Of a DNA stretch of 26,338 nt, positions 1 to 8,045 are shown one piece after another. The notes below the pieces were generated by a model. That model was not told the origin of the DNA, made no database searches, and worked only from the letters and a program-made list of their open reading frames with translations. Position numbers and translations under genes: made by a program. The DNA is from Flavobacteriales bacterium (GTDB lineage: Bacteria; Bacteroidota; Bacteroidia; Flavobacteriales; BACL11): assembly GCA_012960835.1 (NCBI GenBank), contig DUAL01000152.1, positions 1-26,338 on the forward strand, in the 5' to 3' direction. Position 1 is the stretch's first letter. Each line of letters opens with the position of its first letter.

Positions 1-96
1 AAACAATTTGACTTAGCAACTTACCCTAAAGGAATCTATATGTTAGAGATTGAAATGGGTGATGGAGTGGTAAATAAGAAGTTGGTGTTGCAGTAA
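1..96 (+). CDS. C-terminal end of a T9SS-sorted secreted protein (5' partial)
   Basis: The first 31 codons are open and end in TAA at 94-96. The peptide includes DLATYPKGIYMLEI and ends KKLVLQ. This is the last part of a type A T9SS C-terminal sorting domain: a 'D-L-s-x-y-p-k-G-I-Y' strand followed by a short hydrophobic strand and a lysine-rich end. Such domains direct proteins through the outer membrane and are removed or linked to A-LPS on the surface. Nothing of the functional part of the protein lies in the window, so the cargo cannot be identified. The same type of ending is seen in the two subtilases further along (residues about 465-542 and 1185-1261). Confidence 0.8.
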   Translation, partial: KQFDLATYPKGIYMLEIEMGDGVVNKKLVLQ

Positions 97-156
97 GATA
101 GGTGGTGGTTAGATTATATTTTGAAGTTGTAAGTAAAAAACGAAAAGCTTAATTGT

Positions 157-567
157 TTAAATATTAAAATCTTCTTTAATCTCTTGAAATAGAGGGGCAG
201 TTTGTTTGCTAATAAAATTATAGCATACAATGGTTACTGTGGAGCTGCAAATTGGTTTTTTATCTAAAAAAATTACAGATAAAATATCAAAGCTTTTTGT
301 GCCTAATCGGGATATTTTCTGACCAATAATGAGCTTTGAAGGATGATGCAACTGACTTATATAATCTATTGTAATTGAAGCCACTATTAATGATTTCTCT
401 TTAGTATTCATGTTCCATCTTTTAAAAAACAACATTCTGGCATCTTCTATATAGCTTAAAAATGTCGCATTATTAACATGATGAAAAGCGTCTAAATCTT
501 TAAAGCGTGTTTTAATTTCGTGTTTAAAAGTGAAATCATCTATTTGATATTTTGTATTTTTTTTCAT
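157..567 (-). CDS. Acyl-CoA thioesterase, hotdog fold (4HBT/YbgC/FadM-like)
   Basis: 136 residues, the usual length for a single hotdog-fold thioesterase of the 4-hydroxybenzoyl-CoA thioesterase / YbgC / FadM type, which hydrolyses acyl-CoA thioesters in the cytoplasm. The N-terminal signature is visible: R21-F-K-D24-L-D26-A-F-H-H30-V-N-N33, with D26 at the position of the catalytic aspartate and HVNN packing against the central helix. No signal peptide or membrane segment. It starts with ATG 7 nt downstream of the stop of the plug lipoprotein gene (575-1915) and is probably co-transcribed with it; I see no functional link between the two. The physiological substrate cannot be read from the sequence. 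Confidence 0.85.
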   Translation of the reverse strand: MKKNTKYQIDDFTFKHEIKTRFKDLDAFHHVNNATFLSYIEDARMLFFKRWNMNTKEKSLIVASITIDYISQLHHPSKLIIGQKISRLGTKSFDILSVIFLDKKPICSSTVTIVCYNFISKQTAPLFQEIKEDFNI

Positions 568-574
568 AATTTAT

Positions 575-1915
575 TTAAAAAAGTTCCTTGGATGAAGTTT
601 TCAAAAAACCTACAAATCTATCATATCTATCGCCAACAGCACGGTAATATACATAGATATAATAGTCGTTTCGTGTTTGGTAGTGAGTGCCTTCAATAAA
701 GGATACATCTACACGATTTGTAGTGGTATCCTTAAGCGAATAATGGTAATTATAATAGCCCTGTTTTAGATAGATACTTGCTTCATATTGCATTTTGTCG
801 GCATTGTATTTTAATTTGTTTGCTGCTTCTAATTGCCAATTTGTAAATTCCCCAATTACATAAAGTTCTCCATAGCTGATGTGGTCTACTGGTAATGTAA
901 AATGCACAAAAGCATAGTCCGCTTCAATAGAGGATTTCCATCCTTCTTGTGATTTGATAAGGAACTTTCCGTTTATATCTGGCTCAATGGAATAGCGGTC
1001 GAAAGGGCGTTTTCGGTCATTAAATAAATACACATGGTGGTAAGTGCTATCAAAGATAATCTCTTTTATTCGCTCAGATTGATACCTTAAACTTTTGATA
1101 TCAAAATGGCGGAATTCATTATTACCCCAAAAAGTATTATCCTCCTGATAATCGTAAATCAGTTCGTTATTTTTTACAAATAGGGGCTTCAAATCAGTAA
1201 TAGCATTATCCCCTCTGTTGTTTTGCTTAATGGTTACTTTTATATCAGAAAACGGATCAGCAATTGTTATGTTAGGATGTTTTATAATAAAGTCAATTTC
1301 ATGTTTTGTTTTCCTATCATCCACCAATGTAGCACGCCTTACTTCAGCTTTAATGGTTAGCATAGTTTCCAAAACCATAAAGCGTTTGAAAGCAATCGTT
1401 TCACCGCCTTGCTCATAAATTTTGAATACATAATTTCCTGAAAGCAGGGGCTTTAATTCTTCTGTTGGGAAGTTAAAAGAGTAGTGGCTGTATTTTTGTA
1501 GGGTGTTAAAGGAGAACTCATAATTGGTGATAGGCTCATCTGTGAAACCATCAATATATTCTGATTGCATTAAATCGCTAGCCGTCCAATCTGACTTGCA
1601 ATGGATGATGGTGAAATAATAGTCCTTTATGTCGGTATCCAAATCATCAAAGCTAATAAGTAATTGTTCAGCAGAGTTTAAATTAATAATAGGTAGTGAT
1701 AATTCATCAATTGTATTATGGCACAAAACCGTTTTGATTTGCCTATTAAAAGTTTCATTTTTATAAATTATCGTTGGTTCTATAATTACTATTTCTTCCG
1801 TAAATATGCTGTCGTTTTCACTAAGATTCTTACTTATTATTTCTTTTTGACTAAAACAAGCACTAAGTAAAAATGAACCTAAAATAAGCAGCATAAAAAA
1901 GTTATAAAATCTCAT
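575..1915 (-). CDS. DUF5103 lipoprotein, T9SS plug-type protein
   Basis: 446 residues. The N-terminus is a hydrophobic signal ending in the lipobox L17-S-A-C20, so the mature protein is lipidated. Residues about 55-310 match the DUF5103 family: LNSAEQLLISFDDLD, YYFTIIHCKSDWTASDL, EYIDGF and LLSGNYVFKIYEQG are hallmark stretches. Family knowledge: DUF5103 proteins include the Plug protein that closes the periplasmic face of the giant SprA translocon of T9SS when no cargo is being exported. Residues about 325-440 form a second beta-rich domain (VHFTLPVDH, LYVIGEFTNWQ) resembling an early-set/CBM48-like fold. ATG start at 1915-1913, with a -7 element 36-43 nt upstream. Divergent from nqrA. Family membership is firm; the plug role is by homology. 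A lipobox would anchor it to a membrane. Confidence 0.82.
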   Translation of the reverse strand: MRFYNFFMLLILGSFLLSACFSQKEIISKNLSENDSIFTEEIVIIEPTIIYKNETFNRQIKTVLCHNTIDELSLPIINLNSAEQLLISFDDLDTDIKDYYFTIIHCKSDWTASDLMQSEYIDGFTDEPITNYEFSFNTLQKYSHYSFNFPTEELKPLLSGNYVFKIYEQGGETIAFKRFMVLETMLTIKAEVRRATLVDDRKTKHEIDFIIKHPNITIADPFSDIKVTIKQNNRGDNAITDLKPLFVKNNELIYDYQEDNTFWGNNEFRHFDIKSLRYQSERIKEIIFDSTYHHVYLFNDRKRPFDRYSIEPDINGKFLIKSQEGWKSSIEADYAFVHFTLPVDHISYGELYVIGEFTNWQLEAANKLKYNADKMQYEASIYLKQGYYNYHYSLKDTTTNRVDVSFIEGTHYQTRNDYYIYVYYRAVGDRYDRFVGFLKTSSKELF

Positions 1916-1950
1916 TACAATTTATATTATAAAGTGGTAAATAATTGATG

Positions 1951-1958
1951 CAAATTTA
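1951..1958 (-). promoter_or_regulatory. -7 promoter element for plug/thioesterase unit
   Basis: On the minus strand these bases read TAAATTTG, a perfect match to the Bacteroidota housekeeping -7 consensus TAnnTTTG, about 36 nt upstream of the ATG at 1915. No clear TTG sits at the expected -33 distance. It directly abuts the nqr -7 element at 1959-1966. Confidence 0.5.
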
Positions 1959-1966
1959 TACTTTTG
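1959..1966 (+). promoter_or_regulatory. -7 promoter element for the nqr operon
   Basis: TACTTTTG, a perfect TAnnTTTG match, 26 nt upstream of the nqrA ATG at 1993. Transcription would start near 1970-1973 and give a leader of about 20 nt. The -33 region is poor: only a GTGG at 1934-1937 lies near the expected distance. This placement is one reason to reject the upstream in-frame ATG at 1945, which would lie before the transcript start. Confidence 0.55.
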
Positions 1967-1992
1967 CAGCCGAAAAATCTAATTTATTTTTA

Positions 1993-3345
1993 ATGTCCAA
2001 AGAAATCAGATTAAAAAAAGGCTTAAACATCCATTTATTGGGTGATGCTGATAAAGTTTATGCTTCCACAAAACCTACTGAAAAGTATGTAGTAAAGCCA
2101 ATAGATTTCCATGGCTTGATGCCAAAACTTTGCGTAAAAGTAGGCGATAAATTGAAAGCTGGAACGCCACTTTTTTACGATAAATATAACGAAAAAATAA
2201 ATTTTTGCTCTCCAATAAGTGGTGCGGTTACGGATATTGTAAGAGGAGAAAAAAGGAAAATCATGGAAGTGGTAATTAAAGCTGATACTGAAATAGTATA
2301 CGAGCAATTTACAACTGCTTCTGCAGATAGTTTGTCGCGTGAGCAAATAATTAAGACCATGTTAAAAGCCGGGATTTGGCCTTTTGTTCGCCAAAAACCT
2401 TACGATATTATTGCAAATCCTGCAGATATGCCAAAAGCGATTTTCATTTCTACTTTTTCTACTGCACCACTTGCCATTGATAACGATTTTGTACTTTACG
2501 GAATGGATGAACTTTTTCAAAAAGGTCTGGATTATATTGTAAAATTAAGTAGTGGTAAAACGCATTTGAATACAGATGGAAATACAAATCCGTCAAAAGT
2601 ATTTTCTGCTGCAAAAGGAGTGCAAATTAACAAAGTGAGCGGACCACATCCTGCCGGGAATGTAGGGGTGCAAATCCACCAAATTGACCCTATCAATAAA
2701 GGAGATGTCGTTTGGTATCTACATCCTCAAGATGTGATTGCTATTGCTCGTTTGTTTACTGTAGGAAAATATGATGTATCCAGAATTGTGGCCCTTTGCG
2801 GATCACAAATTCAAAAACCAAGATATTACCGTAGTATTGCAGGTGCCTGCATCAGTAATCTACTTAATGAGAATACTAAAGACGGAAAAAGCAGAATAAT
2901 TTCTGGGGATATCCTTTCGGGAACTCAGATAAATCCGGATGGTTGTTTGGGTTTTTACGACTCGCAACTTACGGTAGTTCCAGAAGGGGATGAAGCAGAA
3001 TTTTTAGGATGGATACTTCCGGGACTTCATAAATTTTCTGCTTCTAAAACATTTCTTTCTTGGTTATTTCCTTCAAAAAAATACAATTTAGACACCAATA
3101 TGCATGGAGAGGAAAGGGCTTATGTAATGACGGGAGAGTACGAAAAAGTATTACCAATGGATATTTACCCCACACACCTTATAAAAGCCATCATGATTGA
3201 AGATGTAGAATTAATGGAAAACTTAGGAATTTATGAAGTTTCACCAGAAGATTTAGCACTTTGTGAGTTTGTTTGTACATCTAAAATTGAGGTACAATCT
3301 ATTATTCGCCAAGGATTGGATTTAGTAAGAAAAGAAAATAGTTAA
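1993..3345 (+). CDS. nqrA: Na+-translocating NADH:quinone reductase subunit A
   Basis: 450 residues from the ATG at 1993 (MSKEIRLKKGLNIHL), matching the usual NqrA N-terminus and length. An in-frame ATG at 1945 would add 16 residues unlike the family, and it lies upstream of the likely transcription start. NqrA is the peripheral cytoplasmic subunit of the NQR complex, associated with the quinone-binding site at NqrB. Visible family features: a lipoyl/biotinyl-like segment (INFCSPISGAVTDI) near residue 70, the HPAGNVGVQIHQIDP stretch and the GDILSGTQI loop. No transmembrane helix. First gene of a six-gene operon in the order nqrABCDEF; 3 nt separate it from nqrB. Confidence 0.96.
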   Translation: MSKEIRLKKGLNIHLLGDADKVYASTKPTEKYVVKPIDFHGLMPKLCVKVGDKLKAGTPLFYDKYNEKINFCSPISGAVTDIVRGEKRKIMEVVIKADTEIVYEQFTTASADSLSREQIIKTMLKAGIWPFVRQKPYDIIANPADMPKAIFISTFSTAPLAIDNDFVLYGMDELFQKGLDYIVKLSSGKTHLNTDGNTNPSKVFSAAKGVQINKVSGPHPAGNVGVQIHQIDPINKGDVVWYLHPQDVIAIARLFTVGKYDVSRIVALCGSQIQKPRYYRSIAGACISNLLNENTKDGKSRIISGDILSGTQINPDGCLGFYDSQLTVVPEGDEAEFLGWILPGLHKFSASKTFLSWLFPSKKYNLDTNMHGEERAYVMTGEYEKVLPMDIYPTHLIKAIMIEDVELMENLGIYEVSPEDLALCEFVCTSKIEVQSIIRQGLDLVRKENS

Positions 3346-3348
3346 TAG

Positions 3349-4497
3349 ATGAAACTATTCAGAAATATATTAAACACGGTAAAACCTCATTTTGAGAAAG
3401 GTGGAAAGTTAGAAAAAATGTATCCTGCTTATGATGCATTTGAAACTTTCTTATTTGTGCCAGACCATACCACAAAATTGGGCTCACATATCCGAGATGC
3501 GATAGATTTGAAAAGAACAATGATTACCGTATTAATTGCACTTATGCCTGCACTGCTATTTGGCATGTGGAATGTAGGGCAGTTGCACTTTACCGCTATT
3601 GGGGAATCCTTTACTTTAATGTCTGCTTTTACTTTTGGCGCACTGAAAATGTTACCTCTTATTGCCATATCCTATGGAGTTGGCCTTAGTATTGAATTTG
3701 CTTTTGCCATATCCAGAGGGCATTCGGTAAATGAAGGTTACCTAGTTACTGGAATGTTAATTCCTATGGTTATGCCAATTGATATACCATTATGGATGTT
3801 GGCAGTCTCGGTTGTATTTGCCGTTATTATTGGAAAGGAAGTTTTTGGTGGTACAGGTATGAATATTTTGAATCCTGCGCTTACGGCCAGAGCTTTTTTA
3901 TTCTTTGCTTATCCCACTTATATGTCTGGTGATAAAGTTTGGATTCATACTGGTGAGAAGATGACTGTTGATGGCTTTTCAGGCGCTACTCCACTGGCTG
4001 ATTTGGCTGCTAACATTCCAGTAGATATGAGTTTGATTAGCTCTTTCTTTAATGGAACAATTCCTGGTTCAGTTGGGGAAACTTCCACAATTGCAATATT
4101 TATTGGAGCTGCTATTTTAATTTTTACTGGTATTGGTTCATGGAGAACAATGCTATCAGTTTTTATTGGAGGATATATTATGAGCTTATTATTCAATCTT
4201 TGGGGGGTTAATGAATTAATGTTATTACCTGCACATTTACATTTAATTTTAGGTGGTTTTGCTTTTGGTGCTGTATTTATGGCAACTGATCCAGTTACTG
4301 CTGCTCAAACTAACAAAGGAAAGTACATAGTAGGATTTTTAATTGGTGTTTTTGCAATTATAATACGGGTATTTAATCCAGCATATCCTGAAGGGATGAT
4401 GATGGCTATTTTGTTGTTGAATATATTTGCACCGCTTGTAGACCATTATGTCATTGCTGCTAATATTAAAAGAAGACTTAAAAGAATAAAAACATAA
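3349..4497 (+). CDS. nqrB: Na+-translocating NADH:quinone reductase subunit B
   Basis: 382 residues, integral membrane subunit with about ten helices, homologous to RnfD. It carries a covalently bound FMN and, in the family, riboflavin and a sodium path. The flavinylation motif is visible as D208-G-F-S-G-A-T214: Thr214 is the residue to which ApbE attaches FMN through a phosphodiester bond. Also seen are the long hydrophilic N-terminus typical of NqrB and the segment GKEVFGGTGMNILNPALTAR. Same operon as nqrA; the stop is followed by a single base and then the nqrC ATG, suggesting coupled translation. ApbE, needed for maturation, is not in this window. Confidence 0.97.
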   Translation: MKLFRNILNTVKPHFEKGGKLEKMYPAYDAFETFLFVPDHTTKLGSHIRDAIDLKRTMITVLIALMPALLFGMWNVGQLHFTAIGESFTLMSAFTFGALKMLPLIAISYGVGLSIEFAFAISRGHSVNEGYLVTGMLIPMVMPIDIPLWMLAVSVVFAVIIGKEVFGGTGMNILNPALTARAFLFFAYPTYMSGDKVWIHTGEKMTVDGFSGATPLADLAANIPVDMSLISSFFNGTIPGSVGETSTIAIFIGAAILIFTGIGSWRTMLSVFIGGYIMSLLFNLWGVNELMLLPAHLHLILGGFAFGAVFMATDPVTAAQTNKGKYIVGFLIGVFAIIIRVFNPAYPEGMMMAILLLNIFAPLVDHYVIAANIKRRLKRIKT

Positions 4498-4498
4498 T

Positions 4499-5257
4499 AT
4501 GGATGTAAATAAAAATACATATACGATTGTATTTGCTGCCATTATGGTAATTATTATTGCTGCTATTCTTTCAGTTACTTCTTTAAGGTTAGAGTCATTA
4601 CAAGATATAAATATAGCTTTAGAAAAAAAACAAAATATTCTCAAATCGATTGGAGTAGAAGTAAGTAGGGACAGTTCTGAGGAAGCTTACTCTATCTATA
4701 TCAAAGAAGAATTTGCTTTGAATCATTTAGGAGAGAAAAAAGGAGGACTTTCTGCTCTTGGTGTAAATTTAGCTAAAGAAGTGAAGAAAAAAATAAATAA
4801 TCAGAGTTTACCAGTATATATAGGTGAAATAAATAGAGAAAAGAAATATATTATTCCGCTTAGAGGTAAAGGACTCTGGGGCCCTATTTGGGGGTTTATT
4901 GCTTTGAATGATGATCTTAATATGGTATTTGGATCCTCATTTGATCATAAAAAAGAAACTCCTGGACTTGGTGCAGAAATAAATAGAGATTTTTTTAGTA
5001 ATCAATTTAAAAATAAACTAATTTACGAGAATGATCTTGTAAAATTTGAAGTAAAAAAGAATGGAAAAGGTGGTCCTTATGAGGTTGATGGTATATCTGG
5101 AGGTACTATTACTTCAAATGGAGTAACAAATATGATACAAGAAAGATTAGCAAAATACTTACCTTATTTTGATAGAATAAGACCATCAAATGAAGTGGAT
5201 TCAGTTTTGTTACAAATGGATTCAACAAAGGTAGAAAACGAAATTATTTTAGATTAG
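4499..5257 (+). CDS. nqrC: Na+-translocating NADH:quinone reductase subunit C
   Basis: 252 residues with one N-terminal membrane helix (about residues 8-26) and a soluble FMN-binding domain facing the outside of the membrane, as in the NqrC/RnfG family. The covalent flavin motif D197-G-I-S-G-G-T203 is intact, with Thr203 as the FMN attachment site. Upstream of it, the segments LWGPIWGFIALN and ETPGLGAEI are family hallmarks. It passes electrons between NqrD/E and NqrB. It starts 1 nt after nqrB and ends 3 nt before nqrD. Confidence 0.96.
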   Translation: MDVNKNTYTIVFAAIMVIIIAAILSVTSLRLESLQDINIALEKKQNILKSIGVEVSRDSSEEAYSIYIKEEFALNHLGEKKGGLSALGVNLAKEVKKKINNQSLPVYIGEINREKKYIIPLRGKGLWGPIWGFIALNDDLNMVFGSSFDHKKETPGLGAEINRDFFSNQFKNKLIYENDLVKFEVKKNGKGGPYEVDGISGGTITSNGVTNMIQERLAKYLPYFDRIRPSNEVDSVLLQMDSTKVENEIILD

Positions 5258-5260
5258 ATT

Positions 5261-5905
5261 ATGAGTAAAGAAGCACTATTTTCTAAGAAAAACAGAAAGC
5301 TAATAAGCGATCCGCTAAACGATAATAATCCGATTACGGTTCAAGTGTTAGGGGTTTGTTCAGCTTTGGCAATTACAGTTCAGCTAAAACCAGCTATTGT
5401 TATGGCTTTATCTGTTTTGGCTGTACTTTCAGTAGCTAATGTAATTATTTCCTTATTACGAAAGTTAATTCCTTCAAGAATTAGGATTATTGTTCAATTA
5501 ATGGTTATTGCAGCTTTAGTAATTTTGGTTGATGAAGTACTTGAAGCCTATGTTTATGATGTCAGCAAAGAACTTTCCGTTTTTGTTGGCTTGATTATTA
5601 CAAATTGTATTATTATGGGTAGGCTAGAGGCTTTTGGTATGGCAAATGGCCCTTGGAAATCCTTTTTAGATGGTTTAGGTAATGCTTTTGGTTATGGGTG
5701 GATACTGATTGTGGTAGCATTTTTCAGAGAGCTTTTGGGCTCTGGAACATTGTATGGCTATCCTGTTTTTGAAAAATTAGGGCTTTACAATTATGGATAT
5801 GAAAATAACGGTATGATGATTCTACCACCAATGGCTCTTATAACAGTTGGTATTCTCATTTGGATTCAACGCACAAAAAACACAAAATTAATAGAATCTA
5901 AATAG
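5261..5905 (+). CDS. nqrD: Na+-translocating NADH:quinone reductase subunit D
   Basis: 214 residues with about six membrane helices, homologous to RnfE and paralogous to NqrE, with which it forms an inverted pair in the membrane. The two cysteines that help hold the intramembrane iron-sulfur centre at the NqrD/NqrE interface are present: C33 (in GVCSALA) and C116 (in TNCIIMGR). The segment EAFGMANGPWKSFLDGLGNA is typical of the family. 3 nt after nqrC and 8 nt before nqrE. Confidence 0.96.
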   Translation: MSKEALFSKKNRKLISDPLNDNNPITVQVLGVCSALAITVQLKPAIVMALSVLAVLSVANVIISLLRKLIPSRIRIIVQLMVIAALVILVDEVLEAYVYDVSKELSVFVGLIITNCIIMGRLEAFGMANGPWKSFLDGLGNAFGYGWILIVVAFFRELLGSGTLYGYPVFEKLGLYNYGYENNGMMILPPMALITVGILIWIQRTKNTKLIESK

Positions 5906-5913
5906 AGGAAGAT

Positions 5914-6531
5914 ATGGAAGAATTAGCAAATATTTTTATCAAATCAATTTTTATTGACAATATGGTTTTTGCCTATTTTTTAGGCATGTGTTCTTATTTA
6001 GCTGTATCTAAAACAGTAAAAACATCAATAGGTTTAGGTTTTGCAGTTATATTTGTGTTAGGCATCACTGTTCCTTTAAATTATTTAATAGAAAACTATT
6101 TACTTAAAGAAGGGGGGTTATCTTGGTTAAGTGATGAGTTTATATCTATTGACTTAAGTTTTCTTTCCTTTATTATGTTTATTGCAGTAATTGCATCAAT
6201 GGTACAATTAGTGGAGATGATAATAGAAAAATTTTCACCTGCTTTGTACAATTCTCTTGGTATATTTTTACCACTTATAGCAGTAAATTGTGCTATTTTA
6301 GGGGGGTCTCTTTTCATGCAAGAAAATGATTATTCCAACATAACAGAAGCTTCTGTGTATGGTATTGGTTCAGGTGTAGGTTGGTTTTTAGCAATTGTTG
6401 CGTTAGGATCAATTAGAGAGAAAATTAGATACTCTAATGTACCGCCAGCGCTAAGGGGTTTAGGGATTACTTACATCATCACTGGTTTAATGGGCATTGC
6501 CTTTATGAGTTTTATGGGAATTAAATTATAA
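5914..6531 (+). CDS. nqrE: Na+-translocating NADH:quinone reductase subunit E
   Basis: 205 residues with about six membrane helices, homologous to RnfA. The iron-sulfur ligands expected at the interface with NqrD are visible as C26 (LGMCSYLAVSK) and C126 (AVNCAILGGSL). The end of the protein (RGLGITYIITGLMGIAFMSF) is a typical NqrE tail. It starts 8 nt after nqrD, with GAGGAAG (5905-5911) just before its ATG as a weak purine-rich leader, and ends 7 nt before nqrF. Confidence 0.96.
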   Translation: MEELANIFIKSIFIDNMVFAYFLGMCSYLAVSKTVKTSIGLGFAVIFVLGITVPLNYLIENYLLKEGGLSWLSDEFISIDLSFLSFIMFIAVIASMVQLVEMIIEKFSPALYNSLGIFLPLIAVNCAILGGSLFMQENDYSNITEASVYGIGSGVGWFLAIVALGSIREKIRYSNVPPALRGLGITYIITGLMGIAFMSFMGIKL

Positions 6532-6538
6532 CATTACA

Positions 6539-7858
6539 ATGATATTACTCAGTATAGAAACGACAACAATAATAAGTAGTGTAGTGGTTTTCCTTATCGT
6601 ACTTTTTACTCTTTTAAGTCTTCTATTATTTGCTAAAGCAAAACTTTCTCCTTCTGGCAAAATAACGATTAAGATAAATGGAGAAAAGGAAATAGTAGTT
6701 GATGGAGGCAGTACTTTACTATCTACTTTAAGTAATGAAGGCATCTTTCTGCCATCTGCTTGTGGTGGTGGAGGTACTTGTGTGCAATGTACTTGCCAAG
6801 TTAATTCAGGTGGTGGTGGAATTTTACCAACTGAAGCTCCTCACTTTTCTCGTAAAGAAATTGCTGATAATTTTAGATTAAGTTGTCAAGTAAAGGTAAG
6901 AGAGGATATGGAAATTCATATTCCTGAAGAAATTTTTGGTATTAAAGAATGGGAAGCAGCAGTTGTATCTAATTATAATGTAGCTACATATATTAAAGAA
7001 TTAATTATTGAAATACCAGAAGATATGAACTACAAAGCTGGCGGGTATCTTCAGATTAAGATCCCTAAATCTGAGATTAAATTTACAGATATGGATATAA
7101 GTGCGCACCCACAAGATCATCCTGGAGAATTAGATAAATTTGAGAAAGACTGGGAAGAAGGTGATTTTGCTATTAGAAATTTAGTAATGAAGAATGAGGA
7201 GGAAATTGTTCGTGCTTATTCAATGGCATCATATCCTGCTGAAGGGAAGAAAATCATGTTAAATGTTCGAATTGCAGCTCCACCGTGGGATAGAGATAGA
7301 AATACTTGGGCAGATATTAATCCTGGGATAGCTTCTTCTTTTATGTTTAATTGCAAGCCAGGAGATACTGTTACTATCTCTGGTCCTTATGGAGAGTTTT
7401 TTATTAATGATAGTGATGCAGAAATGTTATATATTGGCGGTGGTGCAGGTATGGCTCCAATGCGATCTCATTTATATCAATTATTTAAAACCCTTAAAAC
7501 AGGTCGTAAGGTCACCTTCTTTTATGGAGGTAGGTCAAGAGCAGAGTTGTTTTATATTAAGCATTTTCGATCATTAGAGAAAGAATTTCCTAATTTCAAA
7601 TTTTACTTGGTGCTATCGGATGCACAAGAAGGAGACAATTGGACTGAAATGAAAGATATGAACGACACGCAAGGGGACGGCTTTGTTGGCTTTGTGCACC
7701 AAGTGGTGATTGACCAATATTTAACAAAGCATGAAGCACCAGAAGATATTGAATTGTATTTCTGTGGGCCACCAATGATGAACCAAGCGGCACTTAAAAT
7801 GGCAGACGATTGGGGAATTCCTGATGAAAATGTTAGGTTTGATGATTTTGGAGGGTAA
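6539..7858 (+). CDS. nqrF: Na+-translocating NADH:quinone reductase subunit F (NADH-oxidising)
   Basis: 439 residues, the electron entry subunit. Order of domains: one N-terminal membrane helix (about 10-32); a plant-type 2Fe-2S ferredoxin domain (about 42-130) with ligands C75-GGGG-T-C81-V-Q-C84 and C116; then a ferredoxin-NADP reductase-like module with the FAD-binding R225-A-Y-S-M-A-S-Y, the NADH-binding GGGAGMAPMRS at 301-311 and the C-terminal CGPPMM at 409-414. All key residues are intact. Last gene of the operon. Three bases after the nqrF TAA there is a second stop in another frame, then the non-coding region around the SRP RNA gene. Confidence 0.97.
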   Translation: MILLSIETTTIISSVVVFLIVLFTLLSLLLFAKAKLSPSGKITIKINGEKEIVVDGGSTLLSTLSNEGIFLPSACGGGGTCVQCTCQVNSGGGGILPTEAPHFSRKEIADNFRLSCQVKVREDMEIHIPEEIFGIKEWEAAVVSNYNVATYIKELIIEIPEDMNYKAGGYLQIKIPKSEIKFTDMDISAHPQDHPGELDKFEKDWEEGDFAIRNLVMKNEEEIVRAYSMASYPAEGKKIMLNVRIAAPPWDRDRNTWADINPGIASSFMFNCKPGDTVTISGPYGEFFINDSDAEMLYIGGGAGMAPMRSHLYQLFKTLKTGRKVTFFYGGRSRAELFYIKHFRSLEKEFPNFKFYLVLSDAQEGDNWTEMKDMNDTQGDGFVGFVHQVVIDQYLTKHEAPEDIELYFCGPPMMNQAALKMADDWGIPDENVRFDDFGG

Positions 7859-7868
7859 AAGATAGATA

Positions 7869-7952
7869 TTGGAAAAAGCAGAGAACATTAATATTGCTCG
7901 AACTTACAGGCCTTATGCTAAACAGAGGATGGGTTGGAGTAGAATTTCTTAA
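7869..7952 (+). CDS. Possible 27-residue ORF after nqrF (weak)
   Basis: A TTG at 7869, 10 nt after the nqrF stop, opens a frame of 27 codons ending in TAA at 7950-7952. The product (MEKAENINIARTYRPYAKQR, then MGWSRIS) has mixed, protein-like composition rather than the poly-Asn/Lys/Ile typical of AT-rich spacer. The frame is closed by TAG just upstream (7863-7865), so it cannot be longer. I do not recognise it. It could be the decayed tail of a former gene, a genuine small protein at the end of the operon, or chance. TTG starts do occur in this window, as in the GT4 gene at 9729. Confidence 0.18.
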   Translation: MEKAENINIARTYRPYAKQRMGWSRIS

Positions 7953-7966
7953 AAGAGCATTTGTCA

Positions 7967-7992
7967 ATTTGATAATGCGCTGATTTGATAAT
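7967..7992 (+). repeat. Short direct repeat, 10 bp unit at 16 bp period
   Basis: ATTTGATAAT occurs at 7967-7976 and again at 7983-7992. It lies in the spacer between nqrF and the SRP RNA gene. Similar degenerate AT-rich repeats are common in intergenic DNA of Flavobacteriales. No function can be assigned. Confidence 0.45.
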
Positions 7993-8021
7993 TAATGGAA
8001 CAATTAAACAATGTAATAATT

Positions 8022-8037
8022 CTCCTCTTGGGAGGGG
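8022..8037. other. Hairpin between convergent nqr operon and ffs
   Basis: CTCCTC at 8022-8027 can pair with GAGGGG at 8032-8037 across a TTGG loop, giving a 6 bp stem with one G-U pair when read on the plus strand. It sits where transcripts of nqr (plus) and ffs (minus) would meet. A terminator role for nqr is possible, but no run of T follows (TTGTATG), so this is only a structural observation. It also resembles the CCTC-loop-GAGG palindromes scattered in Bacteroidota spacers. Confidence 0.35.
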
Positions 8038-8045
8038 TTGTATGT

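Noticed and set aside
97..156. Terminator or small RNA in the spacer after the first partial gene
   Set aside because: No stable hairpin with a T-run on either strand; only AT-rich sequence is seen.
1945..1992. In-frame ATG pair 48 nt upstream of nqrA as translation start
   Set aside because: The extra residues do not resemble NqrA, the ATG lies upstream of the predicted transcription start, and MSKEIRLKKG at 1993 matches the family N-terminus.
2035..2346. 103-codon frame antisense to nqrA
   Set aside because: Entirely within a conserved gene; composition is that of an antisense shadow.
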